Source: a virus. Taken from it: a stretch of 20,400 nt of DNA. The stretch is taken from IMG/VR virus record IMGVR_UViG_3300029448_000571, positions 1 to 20,400 of that record; one strand, written 5' to 3'. How positions within the stretch are numbered: the first letter of the stretch is position 1; each line of letters begins with the position of its first letter. The translations under genes and the position numbers were made by a program. Below are positions 10,501-16,207 of the stretch, piece by piece. Below the pieces are notes generated by a model. It was not told where the DNA came from and did no database searches. It saw only the letters and a list, made by a program, of their open reading frames with translations.

Positions 10501-11600
10501 ATAACCTTGTGTGCACCATAATCACCGTGGTCAGCTTTAAGTAAAAGTTTTGAGTATGCGTAGTCACCTACTTCAGTATGAGGATTTTCTACAACAGTTA
10601 CATCTATAACAGTTATATTTATATCGTTACCAGAAGAATCTTCGTATGTAGCTATCTCAACATCTCTGTCATCTGTTTCAACCACATCAAAACCAGATAT
10701 CCCTATTTCACCTTTTGAGTTTCTTGATAGCTCTGATTCTTGTACGTTATCATATTCGTATGTACAAGCATACTTATCACCTTTTTTAAATGCACCAGTT
10801 GCCTCGTTAATCGTTAAAGGAAACGATATCTCTTCATACTGGTTTCCGGCTAGACCCCTATATTTCATCGGGTCATGAACATATAAACCTATCTCATTAG
10901 CGTTTTTTACTTGCCCTAGTAAATCATGACAGGTATCCATCTTTACTATAGTCGGAGGTGCTAGATAGTGGTCTTGGGTAGACCACTCGTTATACTCCTC
11001 GTTATTTGTGGAATAGTTAGGAGCTGTAGAGTAAGGCAAAGAGTTTCCAAATTTATTTCTTTTTACATGACCAAACCACTTAGGAGATTTAGAAAAACTG
11101 CTATCAGATAAACGAACAGCGGAGTTGGCTATATATATATCGGGAATTATACTAGAAGATGTCCCCCAACCTAACTCATCAACTGTTTCTAAAAAACGAG
11201 CTTGATACCAATATCCACTGGTGCCATCAGCTTGATTATAATAAAGGATTCTCCAGTTGCTATTATTGTCCCGAGAGACAACAACCCAATACAAAGAAGG
11301 AGTCTCTGCGGGGGTGTTCCCTATGGTATAAGGAGTCCTTAGACCTATAAGACCCTTACCAGAATTAGGAGAAATTTTTGGACCCATCGTGTTATCGTCA
11401 GAACCAGCTGCGTTCTTTGCTATATTTGTACCGGTTGCGGTGCTAGCTAGCTGTTTATACGAGTTCTCGGCTCTACCTATCTTATCTGATATAATATTTA
11501 AAACTGATTGAAATTGCTCTGCGTTAATGTCTTTAGGAGACATGATAGTAACAATACCTCCGGAGAAGTTTGCTATAGTTTTCTTAAACGGTCTAGGCAT
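7530..11600 (-). CDS. Tail nozzle-type protein, very large
   Basis: 1356 residues. The N-terminus, FSGGIVTIMSPKDINAEQFQ then NIISDKIGRAENSYKQL (12-49), has the F-x-G-G and N-x-x-x-D-x-x-G pattern of tail tubular or nozzle proteins. Residues about 450-565 look like an extra domain (Ser/Ala-rich strands around NGEKYKILMSSDSASGSPTV). From about residue 1060 on, a run of beta-propeller-like blades appears: FDDFCILRSKEIFSIDG, NLVAIGNVLYVIKTNSSYAL, TPKGLAIINNKGVYMLPSME and ERNELFVTSN. These fit a protein that closes the tail tube tip below the adaptors. T7 gp12, the familiar counterpart, has roughly 790 residues, so this one is greatly enlarged. It overlaps the following gene by 20 bases. Confidence 0.78.
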   Translation of the reverse strand: MPRPFKKTIANFSGGIVTIMSPKDINAEQFQSVLNIISDKIGRAENSYKQLASTATGTNIAKNAAGSDDNTMGPKISPNSGKGLIGLRTPYTIGNTPAETPSLYWVVVSRDNNSNWRILYYNQADGTSGYWYQARFLETVDELGWGTSSSIIPDIYIANSAVRLSDSSFSKSPKWFGHVKRNKFGNSLPYSTAPNYSTNNEEYNEWSTQDHYLAPPTIVKMDTCHDLLGQVKNANEIGLYVHDPMKYRGLAGNQYEEISFPLTINEATGAFKKGDKYACTYEYDNVQESELSRNSKGEIGISGFDVVETDDRDVEIATYEDSSGNDINITVIDVTVVENPHTEVGDYAYSKLLLKADHGDYGAHKVISPGDYIQINSEIMLVTHLDSDGTGFDTNKVPVYVHRGVNNTKPLKDTELEGEFVYRYPTQQRARAINLVLNKGSKTEAMFSIQNNTTIFASDSASDIITIYASKSLGSNGEKYKILMSSDSASGSPTVTITKEIAHTLDSAGNGSSIINIKFAIHNGSSVNVTKQDLMNLINNGTNAEGYISGSSDNIAVTNNYKLNLSDIFSASMIGTDRAFNNSLVEQTITLSSQTITSTLIDPRVTAVKLYWQPEGEPDWFLVDRYDINKGYTGSQFGKRNNYPQAYNRKYMESDGTHIGSDFGAWIDCPFWHYNSHNSSGLVTIPFGSSVADNVPHTVQLGTIKGTSSTASGGTQYNPWEDRASVGDLLLTAPIAAATITDTTTGENAEFGKKYGKFNQLRTNYVPIKSITTHDDGSGGSHRKQHYLSWGHSTGWAQDGVTSDTDTLKKKWDSTNYRLYVTGMDTEGFNKYGWVAGNYIVIANKSGVPANTTDGEFFNSDGAYTFNYEGANQLGNSKQSPYGIFKISANTSDYLTIDHSTTPVPTGWTTDDDFRAILLPGWDMTNHFGATMFDNIRATLLDSSLTDIAVGENIGMEFMRNMPASPAGNSSAYAYNPYLAGYEMVSATPRKDAVSTFYRPYIGERLFTYQSLTGRTGATRIKPVKWKCSESVGSFVVIGNVDTEDDNDQTVREASRIMWTLPNRFDDFCILRSKEIFSIDGGVITNLVAIGNVLYVIKTNSSYALDMNNNFNVTQFFEGFGSSYTSACYAKTPKGLAIINNKGVYMLPSMEEISYPIRETLKESTLADPVLGYHTERNELFVTSNSNPEESNEALTYIYSFGTNSWRTENLIYEGDSVTTDYNVTNYFIRDRKLCIGAWNNSDTKFRVNEVYGSGRLTSGCELWTKEFVFDAPARLKSVTNLIITSSGSFDIDLYINGNVSTSHKKINISSHGTGIVKSRLYKVNVECRSLSMKISGTSDFLLEDISLEGYVSDKF

Positions 11601-11935
11601 TAATAGTCCCTATATGTTGCTTTAATTCTTTCTGGATAATACTTCTTGCTTCCGCTTGATGCCTTGTCTAAGGCTTGCATCCATTTCTGCTCATATAACT
11701 GAGATATCTGTGGATTTATTCTCATGCTAATCTCTTTAGCGGCGTAATACACCAAAGCCTCGTGATATTCATCATCAATCTCGGGAGCTTGGCTTACTGT
11801 TATAGTTTCGGGAGTTCTAACATAGTGTATACCCAATGTTTTTGTTTCATCTGGCGTGGGGTATATACCTATATAGTTACCCCATTGGTACACAGCTTTC
11901 CCTACGAATCCTTGTAACTTATCAAATAATTTCAT
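11600..11935 (-). CDS. Head-tail adaptor protein 2, C-terminal part (separate ORF)
   Basis: 111 residues. The sequence GKAVYQWGNYIGIYPTPDET, then LGIHYVRTPETITVS and DDEYHEALVYYAAKEISMRI, matches the usual second half of connector-type adaptors (l-y-P-x-P-d, l-x-i-x-Y, y-H-x-a-L-v-x-Y-A). The preceding ORF supplies the first half. The ATG lies one base beyond the upstream TAA in the +1 frame, with GGAG five bases upstream formed by the Trp-Ser codons of the upstream gene, so re-initiation is feasible. The stop overlaps the ATG of the nozzle gene (TAATG). The two halves probably fold together as one ring subunit. Confidence 0.75.
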   Translation of the reverse strand: MKLFDKLQGFVGKAVYQWGNYIGIYPTPDETKTLGIHYVRTPETITVSQAPEIDDEYHEALVYYAAKEISMRINPQISQLYEQKWMQALDKASSGSKKYYPERIKATYRDY

Positions 11936-11936
11936 T

Positions 11937-12704
11937 TTAACTCCAGTCTGGTGTCCAGTCGGTTGGTTCTAATTCCTCTAACTCATTATAATCTATAAAT
12001 GGTATCCTATCACCATCGTAGTCTACTCTTAGTATATACAAACAATCTGATGGCAGTTGATATCTCTCATATCCCTCTACTTCCTTGACTGAAAAAGCAT
12101 CAAAGTAAGCGACCCCATCAACCGTAGAATTGTTCTCCATTATACCGAAGTATCTGTTAGCTGTTGTACATTTCAGTATAAGCTCATACTTTTTCCACTC
12201 AGTATCAGATTTATTAAGATTAACTACAGCTACAACATCCGCTGATAGAGCTGTATCAGATGCGAACTTAATCATTATATCGCCTCCGGTACCAGAATGC
12301 TTAGCATAGAAGCTTATTTTATAAAACCTATCGACAACACATCCAACGGTTCCAGTCATATCGATGTATCCCCTATCATTATCAGCGTTACATGTGGCTA
12401 CTATCCCATAAGTCCCTTTATATGCTCCAGTTGTGCTAGAAGCTATTGTGGTGTCTACATCAGTCCACCCAGTTGTGTTATTAGCTTCATTTGTTAGGCT
12501 AGCGGCGTTAGCACTGGTATGAAGCTCTGTGTTAGCACCGGTTTTAGTCATGGTTTGCTTAAACTTCCTTAGTAACGCACCCTCCTTAACCATCTTAATC
12601 TGTGCATCGTTTATAAGTAAATCAATCTCTTTATTAGGAACAACCTGCTTACTTGGGTTACCTAGAGACATCCTAACCCTTGCCCTTATCTCATTTAAAT
12701 CCAT
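11937..12704 (-). CDS. Head-tail adaptor protein 2, N-terminal part, with CBM-like insert
   Basis: 255 residues. The N-terminus, NEIRARVRMSLGNPSKQ then EIDLLINDAQIKMVKEG (4-42), and the C-terminus, YQLPSDCLYILRVDYDGDRI (215-234), correspond to the first half of a connector adaptor. Between them, residues about 58-210 form a beta-sandwich of the carbohydrate-binding-module (CBM4/9-like) type: TGWTDVDT, AYKGTYGIVAT, DRFYKISFYAKHSGTGGDI, SDTEWKKYELIL and AYFDAFSVKEV. The protein stops after DWTPDWS where an adaptor should continue with its central strands and C-terminal helices; these are encoded by the next ORF. The ATG overlaps the stop of adaptor 1 (TAATG). This is either a genuine two-gene split or the result of a one-base insertion. 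Confidence 0.75.
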   Translation of the reverse strand: MDLNEIRARVRMSLGNPSKQVVPNKEIDLLINDAQIKMVKEGALLRKFKQTMTKTGANTELHTSANAASLTNEANNTTGWTDVDTTIASSTTGAYKGTYGIVATCNADNDRGYIDMTGTVGCVVDRFYKISFYAKHSGTGGDIMIKFASDTALSADVVAVVNLNKSDTEWKKYELILKCTTANRYFGIMENNSTVDGVAYFDAFSVKEVEGYERYQLPSDCLYILRVDYDGDRIPFIDYNELEELEPTDWTPDWS

Positions 12705-13708
12705 TATTCTACCTCAAATTGGTTTTCTTCGTGACTATCTTTAAATTGTTGACCATATTTACCGAGCATCATCTGAAGCTCTTGCATATACTCTTGGTAA
12801 TATGTCATGCCCTCTTGTGCTCTACCTAAGCTGTTTAAAGCTTTAGAACATGCGTATAATATAAGTAGGTTATGCGTATTATAAGGCAAACCAACTTTAT
12901 CTGTTCTATCTGAACTCGGTTCTTGTATATATACAACCTTAGCGTTAACACTCGCACTTGTTGGAGCTGTTGACGGGAGGTGTATAGTGTTATTCATTAT
13001 TGTGTAATACCTATCACCCGCATTAGTGGGGTCATATAAAGCACGAGCATCGTTATAATCATTATCAGCGTTATCTATCTGCTGAAATAAGTCAGCTGGA
13101 ATCCTTTCAGCTGGACCTATTATATCATTGCTATTCTTCTGGTATGAGAACACCAACATCCTTAAGAAATCAGCTGGTAGAGGTAACTCGTCTGAGAGAC
13201 CGCTTGTCGTTATCTCTTGATATCGAACAGCTGAATCAACGGCTGGTATATCAGATATAGACGCTATAAAAGCTGAGTCTGGTAGCTTGGTTAACACATC
13301 ATACTGAGCGTCAATAAGCCATTGGTCTATATCAGATGTAAGAGGTGGCTCATCGTTTGTAGATGTCTGTGTAACCGTGAAAGCTGTTGTGTTAGACACC
13401 TCAACATTTCTGGCACCGGTTATAGTAGCAAAACTACCTCCATCCGTTGCTATAACTCCGGTAGCATCTCCGAACACAGCGTTTATCGATGCTACTATAT
13501 GGTCAATCTGAGTAGCTTCCGTATCGCTTTGGGTTACAGAGTTCTCGTTGTTTACCGTTGTGGTATTAATCTTAAATATAATATCGTTTATGGTAAATGT
13601 ATCATTATCAGCTGGGTTGCCAGAGTTCGCTGTTAGTGTATGCGAACCCTCTCCTAACCCAAGCCTTCTTCTTACTCTGTTCTCTAAATCAGCTAGTGTT
13701 GTAGCCAT
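12704..13708 (-). CDS. Head-tail adaptor protein 1, with inserted beta domain
   Basis: 334 residues. Flanking parts look like a connector-type adaptor: an N-terminal helix, LADLENRVRRRLG (6-17), a second helix, DIDQWLIDAQYDVLTKLP (126-143), a LPLPADFLRML segment, a strand pair around YYTIMNNTIHLPST and VNAKVVYIQEP, and a C-terminal helical bundle, THNLLILYACSKALNSLGRA then MTYYQEYMQELQMM. Residues about 25-122 form an inserted beta-rich domain with FTINDIIFKIN and HIVASINAVFGDATGVIAT, reminiscent of the IN-type repeats in flagellin or hook proteins (a resemblance, not a proven match). AAGGAGATTTA precedes the ATG, and the TAA overlaps the ATG of the next gene (TAATG). It probably forms the ring beneath the portal. 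Confidence 0.75.
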   Translation of the reverse strand: MATTLADLENRVRRRLGLGEGSHTLTANSGNPADNDTFTINDIIFKINTTTVNNENSVTQSDTEATQIDHIVASINAVFGDATGVIATDGGSFATITGARNVEVSNTTAFTVTQTSTNDEPPLTSDIDQWLIDAQYDVLTKLPDSAFIASISDIPAVDSAVRYQEITTSGLSDELPLPADFLRMLVFSYQKNSNDIIGPAERIPADLFQQIDNADNDYNDARALYDPTNAGDRYYTIMNNTIHLPSTAPTSASVNAKVVYIQEPSSDRTDKVGLPYNTHNLLILYACSKALNSLGRAQEGMTYYQEYMQELQMMLGKYGQQFKDSHEENQFEVE

Positions 13709-13727
13709 TAAATCTCCTTAATTGTGC

Positions 13728-13751
13728 TGAGGGGGTTTTTACGCCCCCTCA
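13728..13751 (-). terminator. GC-rich hairpin after the capsid gene (terminator or stabiliser)
   Basis: A perfect 8-bp stem, TGAGGGGG paired with CCCCCTCA, closes an 8-base loop, CGTAAAAA, in the 63-base gap between capsid and adaptor genes, the largest gap in the window. It is far more GC-rich than the surrounding DNA. No T-run follows on either strand, so it is not a textbook intrinsic terminator. It may attenuate transcription or protect the abundant capsid mRNA. Confidence 0.5.
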
Positions 13752-13771
13752 ACATTACTTATAACCGCTTA

Positions 13772-14794
13772 TTAGTATAAGCTTGTAGCCGCACATGGAA
13801 CAACCATAGTAGCGAAATCGTTACTATTGAAGTTACATCTAGCCATCTCATATATGATGGACGCAGATAAACTCAGCTTATTACCTCTATCAACAGTTTC
13901 CTCATGCCATTGATGGTCACCACCAAAAGCAACAACCCCAGCTTGAGCACCTAAGAATAGGTTCAAGTTAGCGTTAACGCTGTTAACAGATGACACATGG
14001 ATTTGGTCGTGTTCATGAATGACCACGCCGTCCCACATACCTAACGCACCACTGAATAGTGGGTTCTCAGGTCCTCTAGGCATAGCATACTGCTGTGCAC
14101 TCAACCATGTAGAGTTCTGCTTCAATACATGAGCAGACTCGGGATGGATAATCATCACGAAGTGGTCTTTTCCATCAACTCTAATCGGTCTGAACTTAGG
14201 GTTCTTAAGCAAAGCTCTCGCTTTAGCCGCACTGATAAGCTCTGGTGTTATCACATCAGCCGTTGCCATAGCAGAAGCCGGTGTAGTAGTTAGTATGCTA
14301 CCACCATCATTCCATATAGTGTTCGTGTTATTACCAAACGCATATGTTGATATGTTACCAGTTGAGCCAGCTACAGATGTAGCACCCGTCAAGACATCAA
14401 TCATGTCTTTTTCCATAGTCTCAGCGAACCAGATTTTAAGTGAATCCAGAGCCTCTTTACGGAAATTAACTAATGTCTTCTTATCAGCCATTTTACCACT
14501 AGATAATACACCTTGTCTTAATTGGTCAAGGGTTACCTCTTGGTAGTATGTATCAAGAGCTACTTCGTTACCAGCAAGCGTGTTGTCGCCAGTAATTCCA
14601 CCGCCCTCTATCTTCATTTTAAGTCCGAAGCGGACCTTATGTCCTTTTGCACCTTTAAGGTCTGTCAGTACTTGTATAGCAGAATCAGAACCCCCAAAAA
14701 AACGAGAGAAATATGTATCATTCTTCGCTTGGGTGAACAATTCTTTACGCCATCGAGTTACCTCTAAACCGGCATTGAATAATGTTTCAGCCAT
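13772..14794 (-). CDS. Major capsid protein, N4-gp56 family
   Basis: 340 residues. The N-terminal part has the signature of the N4 gp56-type coat protein: KGHKVRFGLKMKIEGGGI (about 50-67), GDNTLAGNEVALDTYYQEV and DQLRQGV, then a long helix, KEALDSLKIWFAETMEKDM, typical of the HK97-fold spine. Later segments, FVMIIHPESAHVLK and NPLFSGALGMWDGVVIHEHD (about 213-261), match the conserved core of the family. Length is slightly below many members. AAAGGAGATAAATA precedes the ATG. The first 11 residues resemble those of the 131-aa protein upstream of the portal. The gene is followed by a GC-rich hairpin and the adaptor genes. Confidence 0.92.
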   Translation of the reverse strand: MAETLFNAGLEVTRWRKELFTQAKNDTYFSRFFGGSDSAIQVLTDLKGAKGHKVRFGLKMKIEGGGITGDNTLAGNEVALDTYYQEVTLDQLRQGVLSSGKMADKKTLVNFRKEALDSLKIWFAETMEKDMIDVLTGATSVAGSTGNISTYAFGNNTNTIWNDGGSILTTTPASAMATADVITPELISAAKARALLKNPKFRPIRVDGKDHFVMIIHPESAHVLKQNSTWLSAQQYAMPRGPENPLFSGALGMWDGVVIHEHDQIHVSSVNSVNANLNLFLGAQAGVVAFGGDHQWHEETVDRGNKLSLSASIIYEMARCNFNSNDFATMVVPCAATSLY

Positions 14795-14810
14795 TATTTA
14801 TCTCCTTTAA

Positions 14811-15275
14811 TTAGAGTGCTTCCAAGTACTCAACAACTAGAGTTCCTTCTCCAGCTGCCTGAGCACCAGCACAGGTTATTGTTACGTGGCTATCTGTTAT
14901 GCACAGATGTCCAGCATAGTTATTACTTGCGTGTGTAGATGCATCAGCTCTAGAGATTCCAACTACTTTAGAATCCTTAACTGAGCCATCTATCAGTATG
15001 TCCGCATTGCCATCAGTTCCTTCAGCTCCAGCAACATTGGTTATCCCAATATCAACAAGATTAGCAAAAGCAGAGCTTACAATCCAATATGCGTTTGTAA
15101 CCGCACATCCGACTGGTAGCTTAGCTACCACATAAGTATCTCCACTCGTGGGTATATCAGTACCCAGAACCTTAACAGCAATACGAGACAAACCTCTTTC
15201 ACTTGATGATATTTTTCCTACCATTCCTTGCTTAGGATTCACACCATCAGATGATAGTAAACTATTATTTGCCAT
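14811..15275 (-). CDS. Head decoration-type protein
   Basis: 154 residues, beta-rich with no Cys cluster or membrane span. Seen: a short N-terminal arm, then TYVVAKLPVGCAVTNAYWIV, a segment with VDIGITN, and a C-terminal strand series, HVTITCAGAQAAGEGTLVVE, ending in VEYLEAL. This layout (P-x-G turn, asymmetric beta-sandwich, closing VxVxY strand) is what I associate with small head-decoration or minor capsid proteins encoded beside the capsid gene. The ATG is preceded by AAGGAGATAAACT, and MCP follows after 16 bases. The high-quality ribosome site suggests high expression, consistent with a shell component. Function is assigned from fold-like pattern and position, not from a catalytic or binding motif. 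Confidence 0.7.
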   Translation of the reverse strand: MANNSLLSSDGVNPKQGMVGKISSSERGLSRIAVKVLGTDIPTSGDTYVVAKLPVGCAVTNAYWIVSSAFANLVDIGITNVAGAEGTDGNADILIDGSVKDSKVVGISRADASTHASNNYAGHLCITDSHVTITCAGAQAAGEGTLVVEYLEAL

Positions 15276-15299
15276 AGTTTATCTCCTTATCGTTTATTA

Positions 15300-16205
15300 T
15301 TATATTCCTAACAACTCATTACGTTTTTCAACCGGTAGCTTCTCCCATTCAGCTTCGTCAAGAGCATCGTAATCGATTCCATCTTCTTCAGAACTGTGCA
15401 CGTTGCCGAGTCCAGCCTTCACTTTCTGTCCCTCTCTTACCTTCTCAACAACTTTGCTTACTTTGGTTGACTGACTACCAGCCTCTTTGTTGGTGAAATA
15501 CCCATAGTCCCCAGTTTTCTGAGAGTGAACACTCTCAAGATAGTTGTGAACTTGGTCTGCGTTTGTCACCTGACCGAGGGCTAACCCTTGGTTTTGACCG
15601 TAGTTTACTAAATCAAGCATATCATCATCGGAGTATGTTGGATGGTTTTTTAAAAATTCAGACTTAGCGTCTTCTATATTTTTATTAAAACTATCCTCAG
15701 TTTTATTAGACTGCATCTCTTCTTGCTTAGCTTGTAACTTTTTTTCAGCCATATCCTCAGCAAGCTTAGCGATTCCTTGGGGACTATAGATATCATAGTT
15801 ATCATAGTTAACACCCTTATCATCACTGCTTTCTGGTTTACTAGCTTCGGTTAAGTTATCTTCAAGCTCAGATATCTGACTCTTATACTCACCAATCTTT
15901 TCGGCTTGTCTACCCGTATGAGAAACAAGATTTTTATAATCTCGTATCATCCTTGTATCAAGCTCGTTCTTTGCATAAGTAGTCCCATTGATTTCGTAAC
16001 TTTCACCATTGGAGCTGTCCTCTGGAATACTTTCTGGAGTTTCGGTTTCTGATTGCTCAGCCTTGACCTCTGCCTCTGTAGTCTCTTCCTTGGCTTCTTC
16101 TGGTGTACTGCTATCAGGATTTAAATCCTCGTCAGTTAGGTGATTAAACCCCTCAACTATCTCAGATTCTTCCTGCTTAACTTCTATTTTATTTGTTTCA
16201 CTCAT
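15300..16205 (-). CDS. Capsid scaffolding protein
   Basis: 301 residues, strongly acidic and predicted to be helical and disordered. The first 70 residues are almost entirely Glu, Ser, Thr and Asp. A short SYEINGTTYAKNEL segment follows (about 68-81), then a coiled-coil-like stretch (YKSQISELEDNLTEA, near 107-121) and a second helical region, LAEDMAEKKLQAKQEEMQ. The C-terminus, YDALDEAEWEKLPVEKRNEL, is charged and helical, as in other scaffold C-termini that bind the coat protein. Composition, length and the position between portal and capsid genes are the basis for the call; no sequence motif is diagnostic. There is no protease domain, and no prohead protease gene is visible in the window. 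Confidence 0.82.
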   Translation of the reverse strand: MSETNKIEVKQEESEIVEGFNHLTDEDLNPDSSTPEEAKEETTEAEVKAEQSETETPESIPEDSSNGESYEINGTTYAKNELDTRMIRDYKNLVSHTGRQAEKIGEYKSQISELEDNLTEASKPESSDDKGVNYDNYDIYSPQGIAKLAEDMAEKKLQAKQEEMQSNKTEDSFNKNIEDAKSEFLKNHPTYSDDDMLDLVNYGQNQGLALGQVTNADQVHNYLESVHSQKTGDYGYFTNKEAGSQSTKVSKVVEKVREGQKVKAGLGNVHSSEEDGIDYDALDEAEWEKLPVEKRNELLGI

Positions 16206-16207
16206 TA

